This document shows positions 1-6,058 of a stretch of DNA of 49,857 nt, piece after piece. The number at the start of each line of letters is the position of its first letter. Position 1 is the first letter of the stretch. The translations under genes and the position numbers were made by a program. The notes beneath the pieces were generated by a model. The model saw only the letters and a list, made by a program, of their open reading frames with translations, did not search any database and was not told the DNA's origin. The DNA is from a virus, in IMG/VR virus record IMGVR_UViG_3300022818_000010, positions 1 through 49,857 of that record; one strand, written 5' to 3'.

Positions 1-2
1 CG

Positions 3-551
3 GGAATCGGTCGGCCCAAAGGGACCACCCGCAAAGGTGACCATAAGAAAACATCGGCACCCATCGCCACCATCAGCGCACCCGCAATGCCTATCGTACC
101 GCCTATAGCGCCTGTACAGCCATCTAATGGCAACAGCGCGACAAAGGACACAGCCAACGCATCGGCGACCTTCAACGGAACGACACTGAGCGTCAAGAAC
201 GTGCCAGCGACCTTCATGTTTTCCGGCCACATCACCCGCGGAAAAGTCGGCCCCGATGGCCGGCACACACAGGAACCCAGCGCAAACAGTGGGATATATC
301 TTGCCAATGAAGTGAGCAAGATTCCCGTCATTATGCCGAACGGAACGATTCTGGAAGCATCACTAGTGGTTACTGTATCATTGGCGAAACACGCGGAATA
401 TTCCGCTGCTATGGTCAAGCCAGAACCAACCGCAGAGCCAACGCCGAAACCCAACGGAACATCAAAGGTCGCACAGTTGATGGCGCTTGGTTTCACGCCA
501 AAGGACATCTCGGTCATGTCCACCGATACCATCAATACCCTACTAGGGTAA
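3..551 (+). CDS. 5'-partial protein: basic GRP motif, Pro-rich linker, UBA-like C-terminus
   Basis: The frame is open from base 3, so the gene begins outside the window; the ATG at 87 is probably internal. Visible parts in order: a basic AT-hook-like stretch (GRPKGTTRKG), a Pro/Ala-rich linker (PIVPPIAPVQP), a central beta-rich region, a second Pro linker (KPEPTAEPTPKP) and a short C-terminal helical module (VAQLMALGFTPKDI...) that resembles a UBA-like three-helix fold. If the molecule is circular, the frame continues into the right end and begins at GTG 49845, just behind a leader motif shared with the gene at 16987. A DNA-binding role is suggested only by the GRP motif, which recurs in the gene at 4964. 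Function not recognised. Confidence 0.6.
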   Translation, partial: GIGRPKGTTRKGDHKKTSAPIATISAPAMPIVPPIAPVQPSNGNSATKDTANASATFNGTTLSVKNVPATFMFSGHITRGKVGPDGRHTQEPSANSGIYLANEVSKIPVIMPNGTILEASLVVTVSLAKHAEYSAAMVKPEPTAEPTPKPNGTSKVAQLMALGFTPKDISVMSTDTINTLLG

Positions 552-1200
552 TGGTCACCAAAACTGAATAGACACGGCCCAACGGTTGCCCATATTAGGT
601 TATGGGATTAGATGGGTTCGATTCCCATTAGGGCCGCTAGATACCTATGGTAGTACACGCAAAGTTAATAAAGGCCATACTTAGAAGGGTTTACTATGTA
701 AACCCATGTATGCCCCGATAACCTAACATATAAGGTTGTTGGGCGTAACCACGCCTAATACATAAGATGTTTAATTCCTTATGGGTAACCGCGTCTCGTT
801 GATACAATGTGGAAGTATGGATATTGATTAGGTCTAATCTTAGAAGTTTAATACAACTAACTAATAAGAAGTTACCGTTTATCGGTATAAGGGCATAACC
901 ATATCTTGAAGATGTTAATTAACTAACGTTACCACGACACGCATAAGTGTAAACATAACATAACTTGTTTACTTAGAAGTCCGTGGAAGTTATCGGGCTT
1001 ATTGTGCTTACTGTAAGGTGTAATTAGTTAATTCTTTACTAGAAGTTTATATCAAGATGTTACTACGCTCATGGGCACTAACGGAGAAAGTTTCCGGCAA
1101 GAGGTCATACAACTTAATAAGATGTTACATAGCCAGTGAGTTAACTAAAATAACCACTGGCTATGCTTACGACAATATAATGATGGGTACGGCCAACAAC
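552..1200 (+). ncRNA. hairpin-rich non-coding region, candidate large structured RNA
   Basis: About 650 nt with no convincing gene. It begins with a tRNA-like fold (576-636) and continues as a chain of hairpins: GGGTTTAC/GTAAACCC near 696-714, GGCGT/ACGCC near 742-756, CATAAG/CTTATG near 761-783, TACCG/CGGTA near 873-888, CCACG/CGTGG enclosing GTAAAC/GTTTAC near 931-977, and an 11-bp perfect stem CATAGCCAGTG (1128-1138) with 1155-1165. Between the stems two short motifs recur in apparently unpaired positions: TAGAAGT(T) and AAGATGTTA, about ten copies in 430 nt. The layout resembles ornate phage RNAs such as GOLLD or ROOL in style, but I do not recognise the family. Strand is assigned from the downstream genes. 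Confidence 0.4.
576..636 (+). ncRNA. D-armless tRNA-like structure
   Basis: Acceptor strands GGCCCAA (576-582) and TAGGGCC (629-635) pair with one mismatch. A perfect T arm, ATGGG-TTCGATT-CCCAT, lies at 612-628. An anticodon-like arm, CCCAT-ATTAGGTT-ATGGG, lies at 589-606 with an 8-nt loop. Only six bases (583-588) occupy the place of the D arm, so the element is 61 nt against the usual 73-76. It could be a tRNA eroded by deletion, or the tRNA-like domain of a larger structured RNA. No CCA is encoded. Not a confident functional tRNA. Confidence 0.4.
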
Positions 1201-1215
1201 CACGAGGAAAGATAA

Positions 1216-1341
1216 ATGAAACTTTGGGAACTTCTCGGATTCACGTCTTACAGTGACGCCTGCATTTGGCTTACGGCAGAGCACTTTCGTACAGTGTTCG
1301 GCAACTATCCCCCGATAGTTTTGACCACGTCCGCTAGATAA
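1216..1341 (+). CDS. small 41-aa protein
   Basis: ATG at 1216 follows a good ribosome binding site (GAGGAAAG, six bases upstream) and reads MKLWELLGFTSYSD... for 41 codons to TAA. It is the first gene after the structured non-coding region. No domain is recognised; it is rich in aromatic and hydrophobic residues but lacks a clear membrane helix. Reality rests on the ribosome binding site and position. Confidence 0.45.
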   Translation: MKLWELLGFTSYSDACIWLTAEHFRTVFGNYPPIVLTTSAR

Positions 1342-1467
1342 ATCAACTCGGTCGTACCTATCCTTATGTTGTTTAAGAGAAGATAGTGCTTTGCATTATC
1401 AATCTATGAACGCAGAGAATAGTTGTCCTTAATCTTTAGGATAACTGTGCCGCAGAAAGGGAATAAG

Positions 1468-1632
1468 ATGCTTACGTATCAGGAAGTGTTCGAGATTACA
1501 GAACTGTGCCACGAGAAGTTTATGCTTCCAAGTCAAGTTGCACTACTACAAAGCGCAATGCTTGAAACTTTTACCGACTTGTTCAACGTAGAGGCAAAGT
1601 TGGACAATATCAGAAAGGAATTGGGCAAGTAA
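1468..1632 (+). CDS. small helical protein, unknown function
   Basis: 54 aa from ATG 1468, which has AGAAAGGG just upstream; an in-frame TTG at 1423 lacks a comparable site. The sequence (YQEVFEITELCHEKFMLPSQ...) looks all-helical. It is followed one base later by the next gene. Function not recognised. Confidence 0.55.
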   Translation: MLTYQEVFEITELCHEKFMLPSQVALLQSAMLETFTDLFNVEAKLDNIRKELGK

Positions 1633-1633
1633 G

Positions 1634-1819
1634 ATGCTGAAGAAATGGCAAGTTAGACGTTATTACGCAGGCTTTAAGCACGTATTTAACTGGTGCGTAA
1701 AAGATACTTGGTCTGGGATTATAGACAGCGTATACCCAGACAGGACAAGTTGCTCTATTAGGCGTGACTACCTTAACGAACTACAGCATGGTAAAGGAGG
1801 AAAGTTAGATGAATCTTGA
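1634..1819 (+). CDS. small basic protein, unknown function
   Basis: 61 aa, rich in Arg, Lys, Tyr and Trp (MLKKWQVRRYYAGFKHVFNW...), with no recognised domain. It starts immediately after the stop of the previous gene and overlaps the start of the tiny membrane protein at 1809. Its last codons carry the AGGAGG ribosome binding site of that next gene, a packing pattern repeated through this early cluster. Confidence 0.5.
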   Translation: MLKKWQVRRYYAGFKHVFNWCVKDTWSGIIDSVYPDRTSCSIRRDYLNELQHGKGGKLDES

Positions 1820-1889
1820 ACAGTTAGCTTATTGGTCGCTAATGGCGACACTCTTCTTCTTGATTATGTTACCAGGAGTAATACAATGA
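1809..1889 (+). CDS. 26-aa single-pass membrane peptide
   Basis: ATG 1809 lies behind a near-perfect AGGAGG. The product is almost entirely one hydrophobic helix (LMATLFFLIMLPGVI). Its TGA overlaps the ATG of the following gene as ATGA, the usual coupling in this cluster, which argues that the tiny ORF is real. Role unknown; small inner-membrane peptides are common among phage early genes. Confidence 0.5.
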   Translation: MNLEQLAYWSLMATLFFLIMLPGVIQ

Positions 1890-2107
1890 AAACGAGATGC
1901 TTTTACTGGACGGCGCAAACATCAAACAACTTAACTGTTGTTGCCTATGCCCCTACTAAATGGGGCGCATTCGCAGCTTTCAACCATCAAGAAACTTTTG
2001 TAGCACGTTTGCCAACCATAGAACGTGTTCCTAAGAAGTTAATTGAACAATGGTTTGGAAAGGATTTATCTTTCGTGTGTAAATGGGAAGAAGGGTGGAT
2101 GAGATGA
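1886..2107 (+). CDS. hypothetical protein, 73 aa
   Basis: The start is placed at ATG 1886, with AGGAG eight bases upstream and ATGA coupling to the membrane peptide; the longer frame from 1832 would overlap that gene without a ribosome binding site. The sequence (MKTRCFYWTAQTSNN...) is aromatic and beta-prone with a Trp-rich C-terminus (CKWEEGWMR). No family recognised. Confidence 0.6.
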   Translation: MKTRCFYWTAQTSNNLTVVAYAPTKWGAFAAFNHQETFVARLPTIERVPKKLIEQWFGKDLSFVCKWEEGWMR

Positions 2108-2415
2108 AAGCGAGTGAAATAGTAAAGAGCGAAACACGCGTTTGCGCCTTTATAAACACAAATGACAAGCCGGTAAGGGTTAAACGTTACGGGCTATTTA
2201 GGAAAGTAGGCAAAGTTGTTCTTGAGTTAATAGAAGTATTTTACTTTCACCCTGAGACCGAGATGCTTACAGTTTCAGTGTTTAAGTTTGTTGTAGTTAA
2301 AACTAGGCCTTATCACGAGCCTATTTTCGAGCAGTCAATAAAAGCAATGAACGCTCTTAGCTCTCTTGCGGAACTGGACCTTGGGGACGTTCCAGTAGAA
2401 AGTCAGGTAATATGA
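2104..2415 (+). CDS. hypothetical protein, 103 aa
   Basis: ATG 2104 overlaps the preceding TGA as ATGA. The protein alternates beta-type hydrophobic stretches (RVCAFINTNDKPVRVKRYGLF) with charged ones and ends in an acidic tail. Member of the run of translationally coupled early genes; function not recognised. Confidence 0.6.
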   Translation: MKASEIVKSETRVCAFINTNDKPVRVKRYGLFRKVGKVVLELIEVFYFHPETEMLTVSVFKFVVVKTRPYHEPIFEQSIKAMNALSSLAELDLGDVPVESQVI

Positions 2416-2807
2416 AAGTTTGGATTGAAAAGACCATGATCCCCATAGCTCTGATAAGAACTTCTGAGAAGTTTGATAACAACATAAAATTTAATAGAGC
2501 CGTTGAAAAGGACGGTAGAGCGTTCCAATTTACTATAACGGTTATAGATTCTAAGGGTAATGGCGCTTCAATTAACCCTATTACAGGAAGGAGAAAACAT
2601 GCATGTTGCTACCACGTTTTCCTTGAATTAATTAAGGAGTTGTTTAAGGTAGGGGCAACTCGTTTCAAGTCAAGCCAGATGGATATTAAGGACATAGACG
2701 ACTTAGGTGAGGCTTGCTACACAATAAACAGCAAGAGTTGTGTTGGAAGTTTCTATGGACACGTTTCACTAGAGGAGTGTTGCAACTGCGACAATATTTA
2801 TGATTAA
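2412..2807 (+). CDS. hypothetical protein, 131 aa, Cys-rich C-terminus
   Basis: ATG 2412 overlaps the previous stop as ATGA. The protein ends in a cysteine cluster (EECCNCDNIYD), with further Cys at ACCYH and SCVG. This could bind a metal, but spacing does not match a standard zinc ribbon. Function not recognised. Confidence 0.6.
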   Translation: MKVWIEKTMIPIALIRTSEKFDNNIKFNRAVEKDGRAFQFTITVIDSKGNGASINPITGRRKHACCYHVFLELIKELFKVGATRFKSSQMDIKDIDDLGEACYTINSKSCVGSFYGHVSLEECCNCDNIYD

Positions 2808-3045
2808 AAGAACAGAGACGTTAAAGAAGAAGGACGTTACAATTAGATGGTACGAACTTGACGGTAAGTTTCTTGGAGGAATACATGATTACCTTAAAGA
2901 GATTGCTGGCATTAAAGTGCATCTATGCACTAACTTAGACAAGTTTCAAGTACACCATTTCGCAACCGTTAAAGAGGCATACATTGCTATGTTGAAACAA
3001 GTAAAGGATAATGGAGAAAGAAATGAAAACAATAAAAGCGTTTGA
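2800..3045 (+). CDS. hypothetical protein, 81 aa
   Basis: Overlaps the end of the previous gene by eight bases (ATG 2800). Mixed alpha/beta composition (TIRWYELDGKFLGGIHDYLKEI...). Its last 23 bases also hold the ribosome binding site and start of the next gene. No family recognised. Confidence 0.55.
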   Translation: MIKRTETLKKKDVTIRWYELDGKFLGGIHDYLKEIAGIKVHLCTNLDKFQVHHFATVKEAYIAMLKQVKDNGERNENNKSV

Positions 3046-3334
3046 ACACGGAGATATTCGAAGTAAATGTCCACGCGTCTTAACTCTCAGGGAAATGACA
3101 CTTGAAGAAGTTAAGTCTATGCACTACAACTTCGACGTTAAGTATGTGTCGGAGAGACGCAATGGAGTTTACGAAGCATTTAATATACGCCAAAACGGAA
3201 AGCCTAAGACGTGGAAAACTAAACCTAACGACGTTGATGTTCCGATGAAGTATGGTTTTAGGGAATGTTTCCACAGCAGAATGGTTAACGGAGAATGGGT
3301 AGAAAATACACTATACTTGGAGGTAGATGAATGA
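3023..3334 (+). CDS. hypothetical protein, 103 aa
   Basis: ATG 3023 is preferred over ATG 3011 because GGAGAAAG sits at the right distance before it. The sequence is basic and aromatic (KYVSERRNGVYEAFNIRQNGKPKTWKTK), suggesting a small beta-sheet domain. The TGA overlaps the next ATG. Function not recognised. Confidence 0.6.
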   Translation: MKTIKAFEHGDIRSKCPRVLTLREMTLEEVKSMHYNFDVKYVSERRNGVYEAFNIRQNGKPKTWKTKPNDVDVPMKYGFRECFHSRMVNGEWVENTLYLEVDE

Positions 3335-3558
3335 GCGTTAAATGGAGCGAAGATAAAGAAAAGAAAGAACTGTCGCCTAACACTTGGAGGGACTACGCAT
3401 TCCTAGCGTTAATATGTCTCTCAATACTTTCTTTATACCTAGGGGCATTCCCTTCGCACTTTAACAAGACGCAGTGCGAAGTTGCCTCTGGTATATTCTT
3501 TGCCTCTGCTGTTCTAGTAATAGTAATTGATTCAGTAATGAAAGGAAATGGAGAGTGA
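3331..3558 (+). CDS. small membrane protein with two transmembrane helices
   Basis: 75 aa. A charged N-terminus (KWSEDKEKKELSPNTWRDY) is followed by two hydrophobic segments, about residues 23-42 and 52-69, separated by a short polar loop. ATGA coupling on both sides. A phage inner-membrane protein of unknown role, perhaps affecting host membrane functions or superinfection; it lies far from the lysis genes, so holin is not the first guess. Confidence 0.6.
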   Translation: MSVKWSEDKEKKELSPNTWRDYAFLALICLSILSLYLGAFPSHFNKTQCEVASGIFFASAVLVIVIDSVMKGNGE

Positions 3559-3743
3559 ATACTTACATCGTTACGATAAAGACAAAAGAAATAGGAATTC
3601 AGGGAACCACGTTTTACAACTTTAATACGCTAACTCTTAGGGCTGACAACTTTATCATTGTATATCAACTGGCGTGCAATGTAATGGAAACTGCGTTTAC
3701 TTCTGAACAAGAAGCGAGAGTAACAGAAATTAGGATAGTATGA
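3555..3743 (+). CDS. hypothetical protein, 62 aa (GTG start)
   Basis: GTG 3555 overlaps the preceding TGA as GTGA, and GGAG lies just upstream. Beta-prone sequence (YIVTIKTKEIGIQGTTFYNFN...). It ends coupled to the next ATG. Function not recognised. Confidence 0.5.
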   Translation: MNTYIVTIKTKEIGIQGTTFYNFNTLTLRADNFIIVYQLACNVMETAFTSEQEARVTEIRIV

Positions 3744-4063
3744 TTTGGATTCAGGAAACTATGTGCGAACGGGTTCCTTCAAAGGATGGTGAAGATTACC
3801 ACTTAGCAGGCATCTATGAATCAGAAGTTTACGAAACATGCTACGAAGATAAAGGATTTCTATTCAAGGCGTTAGTAAAGGAACACGGTAGATGCGTAGG
3901 AAAGATTTACATTGATGACGAAAATGATAAATCAAAAGAAATTGGATGGTCGTTCTTAAGGAGGGAACAGTATACAGATTGCGCTAAGACATACCTTAAA
4001 GAAACTTGGGTAACTCTATATTCAGCGGCTCCTACTAAAACAATAGAGTACCACTATCTATGA
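3740..4063 (+). CDS. hypothetical acidic protein, 107 aa
   Basis: ATG 3740 overlaps the previous stop as ATGA. Acidic, with several Cys and Trp (MIWIQETMCERVPSKDGEDY...). No motif recognised. Part of the coupled early cluster. Confidence 0.6.
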   Translation: MIWIQETMCERVPSKDGEDYHLAGIYESEVYETCYEDKGFLFKALVKEHGRCVGKIYIDDENDKSKEIGWSFLRREQYTDCAKTYLKETWVTLYSAAPTKTIEYHYL

Positions 4064-4386
4064 TAAATACATGCCCACGTTGCGGCCAAGAAATTGATGT
4101 AAGTAATAGAATTTACTTGAATCTAACGCACAGTAGGTGGAAGTATGCACAGCCTAGGCGTGTCGTGATTATTGGTAATATGGATAAGAAAGGAAATCCA
4201 CAATACAACAAGGAAAGAGTAATTGAATACTACGAGGAAGACCACGGCACTACCTTCGCTTGCTTGAAGATAAACTGTACATACTTTAGGTTCCCAGTTG
4301 ACCTACCAGACGCAGACGGCCCTATGTCGGTTATAGAATATAAAGGAACAGTTACCTTCACGGACCTAAAGGAGTTATCTAAATGA
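4060..4386 (+). CDS. zinc-ribbon-like protein, 108 aa
   Basis: The N-terminus has a CPRCGQ knuckle and a second cysteine pair follows near residue 75 (CLKINC), compatible with one structural zinc site. The region between is basic (SRWKYAQPRRVV), suggesting nucleic-acid or protein binding. ATGA coupling on both sides. Function beyond a zinc ribbon is not visible. Confidence 0.55.
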   Translation: MINTCPRCGQEIDVSNRIYLNLTHSRWKYAQPRRVVIIGNMDKKGNPQYNKERVIEYYEEDHGTTFACLKINCTYFRFPVDLPDADGPMSVIEYKGTVTFTDLKELSK

Positions 4387-4547
4387 GGGGAAATGAGAAG
4401 AAAATCGTTGCGCTGATAGAAGCAAGAATCAGAGCGCTAAGGAGCGAGTACGACTCAGCGAAATTAAAGAAAAGTGAAGCGACGAGGACTATGGCCGAAC
4501 TTTTAGACCTGTTGGACGATATACGGAAAGTGAAGAAAAATACATGA
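4383..4547 (+). CDS. small coiled-coil protein, 54 aa
   Basis: Starts ATGA-coupled to the zinc-ribbon gene. Almost wholly helical with heptad-like Leu/Ile spacing (KKIVALIEARIRALRSEYDS...) and strongly charged. It is the last gene before the promoter and structured leader at 4595. Function unknown. Confidence 0.55.
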   Translation: MRGNEKKIVALIEARIRALRSEYDSAKLKKSEATRTMAELLDLLDDIRKVKKNT

Positions 4548-4594
4548 GCATTCCGCAGGAAGCGGAATTTTGTTGAAGTATTTTACGAAACTGT

Positions 4595-4624
4595 TTGACG
4601 GCCCTTCTACGTAGGGTATATAAT
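4595..4624 (+). promoter_or_regulatory. sigma70-type promoter
   Basis: TTGACG at 4595-4600 and a perfect TATAAT at 4619-4624 are separated by 18 bases. The spacer contains the palindrome CTACGTAG, which appears again in the downstream leader at 4852-4859 and could be a repressor site. Transcription would start near 4631 and first read the structured leader and tRNA-like element, then the gene at 4964. It is the clearest host-type promoter I saw. Confidence 0.7.
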
Positions 4625-4641
4625 AACGTAGGTACTAAAAG

Positions 4642-4713
4642 GAAGATAAGGGAAGCGACGGCGAAGACGCAACGGGCTATAAAAAACCGGACGGTCGCGG
4701 CTTCCCTATCTTC
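4642..4713 (+). ncRNA. long leader hairpin
   Basis: The 5' arm GAAGATA-A-GGGAAGC (4642-4656, one bulged A) pairs with GCTTCCCTATCTTC at 4700-4713, and inner bases GCGAC/GTCGC can extend or compete with the stem. It begins about ten bases after the predicted transcription start and ends ten bases before the tRNA-like element. There is no U tract, so it is not an obvious terminator; it may protect or present the RNA. Confidence 0.5.
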
Positions 4714-4722
4714 TAAAGTTTA

Positions 4723-4796
4723 GCCGAAGTGGTGTAACTGGTAAACGCGTGCCCCGACAACGGGCGCTTTTGCAGGTTCGAATCCTGCCTTCGGCA
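4723..4796 (+). tRNA. tRNA-like cloverleaf with aberrant anticodon loop (no U33)
   Basis: All four arms form in 74 nt: acceptor GCCGAAG/CTTCGGC (7 bp), D arm GTGT/ACGC with an AACTGGTAA loop, anticodon arm TGCCC/GGGCG, and T arm GCAGG/CCTGC with loop TTCGAAT; discriminator A4796. The anticodon loop reads CGACAAC, so position 33 is G instead of the near-universal U and the formal anticodon is ACA (Cys codon UGU), a pairing normally not used in bacteria. No CCA is encoded. The fold is convincing, but decoding activity is doubtful; it may be a tRNA mimic or processing signal inside the leader. Confidence 0.6.
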
Positions 4797-4800
4797 TTAT

Positions 4801-4957
4801 GGCGATTAGGGGATTATGGTTTGTGGCGTAGGCGTTGCTTAACTGCACGTCCTACGTAGTCGGAGTGTGGCCGACTAACCTAATCGCCTCATTTACTGAA
4901 CGCACTTGTTCAGTATATCCCGTTTCTCGAAAGGAAACGGACGGGCTAAGGAGGCCC
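4801..4957 (+). ncRNA. branched structured leader of the gene at 4964
   Basis: A 10-bp outer stem GGCGATTAGG/CCTAATCGCC (4801-4810 with 4879-4888) encloses two hairpins: GCGTAGG/CCTACGT (4826-4832 with 4851-4857) and GTCGG-AGTGTGG-CCGAC (4859-4875), whose 5-bp stem and 7-nt loop have T-arm proportions. Two further hairpins follow: ACTGAAC/GTTCAGT (4895-4914) and CCGTTTC/GAAACGG (4920-4940). Finally GGGC/GCCC (4943-4957) holds the AAGGAGG ribosome binding site in its loop. This is riboswitch-like or autoregulatory architecture; I do not recognise a known class. Confidence 0.55.
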
Positions 4958-4963
4958 AAACAA

Positions 4964-5236
4964 ATGGCTAAGGCCAACATGGAGATGGTGGTAGAGGGTG
5001 TCCCGGAATCTTTGCAGAGCGCTATGGATTCAGCGGTCGCACAGTTTGGCGCTGACGTAGTTAAGGCGGCACTCGTCGCTACAGTAACTAAGATTCTCAA
5101 CGCTGAGAGCGAGCCTATTCGCAAGGCGCGTGAAGTTCTCGCCGGACTTACGGCGCGTCGCGGTGGACGCCCGATAGGTAGTAAGAACGCTGCCGTACCA
5201 GCCGTGCCGGTTCCCGAAACGCTCCCAGTAGCGTAA
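4964..5236 (+). CDS. small protein with AT-hook-like GRP motif
   Basis: 90 aa from ATG 4964, placed by AAGGAGG in the leader; the longer frame from 4835 would be read from within the structured leader. A helical N-terminal domain (VPESLQSAMDSAVAQFGADV...) is followed by a basic GGRPIGSKN motif near residue 72 and an Ala/Pro-rich tail. The same type of basic motif (GRPKGTTRK) occurs in the gene at the left edge. A nucleoid-like DNA- or RNA-binding protein that could bind its own structured leader is an inference. Spacing and GC content differ from the small genes on both sides. Confidence 0.65.
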   Translation: MAKANMEMVVEGVPESLQSAMDSAVAQFGADVVKAALVATVTKILNAESEPIRKAREVLAGLTARRGGRPIGSKNAAVPAVPVPETLPVA

Positions 5237-5264
5237 GTAAAGAAGATTTGAGGGGGTAGTTCAC

Positions 5265-5741
5265 TTGATTGTGGCTACCCCTTCTTTTCTTAGAGAGGCA
5301 GGTAAACTTAATTTGTATTGCGATAGACTGAGAAGGATTGCACAAAAGTACAGGCCAAAGGGAGTTATGCTAATTGCAGTTAGTCCAGAGATAAACGCAT
5401 TTGCGGACTACAACAACAACAAAATATTACATCACAAAATTAACTACAACGATAACCTCGTTGAGTTTCTTCATGAGTGCGCGCACTTCCACCTAAATCA
5501 TAAGGAAAGAAAAGTTCCACAATGGAGAAGGGAATACGAAGCGGAAACGTGGGCGCTATCTACAGCTAATAAAGAAGGAATACAAGCATCGGTATTCTAT
5601 GTTCAAGATTCAGCAGATACTATATACAAGTTATTTAGAAACTACGAGAGGAGATACAATAAGCATATTACATTGTGCGACGACATGGACCTAGCGCACA
5701 AGATAGTTAGATTAGTTGTGTCTTACAGGATGTTAGATTAG
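5265..5741 (+). CDS. putative zinc metalloprotease, ImmA/IrrE-like
   Basis: 158 aa from TTG 5265, which follows GAGGGGG. The motif HECAHFHLNH puts HExxH at residues 70-74, and the downstream acidic run REYEAETWA offers the third zinc ligand, as in the ImmA/IrrE peptidase family. Those enzymes cleave phage or plasmid repressors; no repressor is obvious nearby, so a host substrate is possible. The last codons lie in a 26-bp tandem duplication that changes the C-terminus from ML to MLD. Confidence 0.6.
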   Translation: MIVATPSFLREAGKLNLYCDRLRRIAQKYRPKGVMLIAVSPEINAFADYNNNKILHHKINYNDNLVEFLHECAHFHLNHKERKVPQWRREYEAETWALSTANKEGIQASVFYVQDSADTIYKLFRNYERRYNKHITLCDDMDLAHKIVRLVVSYRMLD

Positions 5742-5758
5742 TTGTGTCTTACAGGATG
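5707..5758 (+). repeat. exact 26-bp tandem duplication
   Basis: Two identical copies, 5707-5732 and 5733-5758, start TTAGATTAGTTG and end ACAGGATG. The unit length is not a multiple of three. Copy 1 codes for the end of the metalloprotease gene and copy 2 supplies its present TAG stop. With one copy the gene would end ATG-TTG-TAA and overlap the next ATG as TAATG, the usual packing here, so this looks like a recent slip. Confidence 0.9.
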
Positions 5759-5763
5759 TTGTA

Positions 5764-6057
5764 ATGTCTAGAATACTTAGAGCTGAATGGAGAAAGTGGT
5801 TTGACAAGGACGTTAACCTACTCTATGTAAATGGATACCTACCAAAAGTTAGCGGCTTATCTAGTTCGTACACAGATAAAGAAAAAGAGGATAATTGGGT
5901 TGAAGCAAGTACGTGGTTTCATCGTGGCGTTGACTTAATAAGAATGAGGGCGCAGGGAACATTCGATGAACTCGTTAAATTAAATCAAGAACTACAAGGG
6001 GAATGGGAACACTACGAACCATTCATGCATCAAATAGAAGGAAAGGATATTAAATAA
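5764..6057 (+). CDS. hypothetical protein, 97 aa
   Basis: ATG 5764, separated from the metalloprotease by the 26-bp duplication; before that event the two genes would have overlapped. Helical and Trp-rich (AEWRKWFDKDVNLL..., DNWVEASTWFHRGVDLI). It directly precedes the Gam-like gene. No family recognised. Confidence 0.55.
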   Translation: MSRILRAEWRKWFDKDVNLLYVNGYLPKVSGLSSSYTDKEKEDNWVEASTWFHRGVDLIRMRAQGTFDELVKLNQELQGEWEHYEPFMHQIEGKDIK

Positions 6058-6058
6058 A

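Noticed and set aside
100-118. CTATAGG words (for example near 110, 7719, 16780, 23035, 26775, 30200, 39172) as phage promoters
   Set aside because: Orientation is inconsistent with transcription and several copies lie inside Pro/Ala-rich codons (Pro-Ile-Ala); no phage RNA polymerase gene is present.
4835-4963. Earlier start for the gene at 4964
   Set aside because: The upstream frame lies within the structured leader and has no ribosome binding site, while ATG 4964 follows AAGGAGG.
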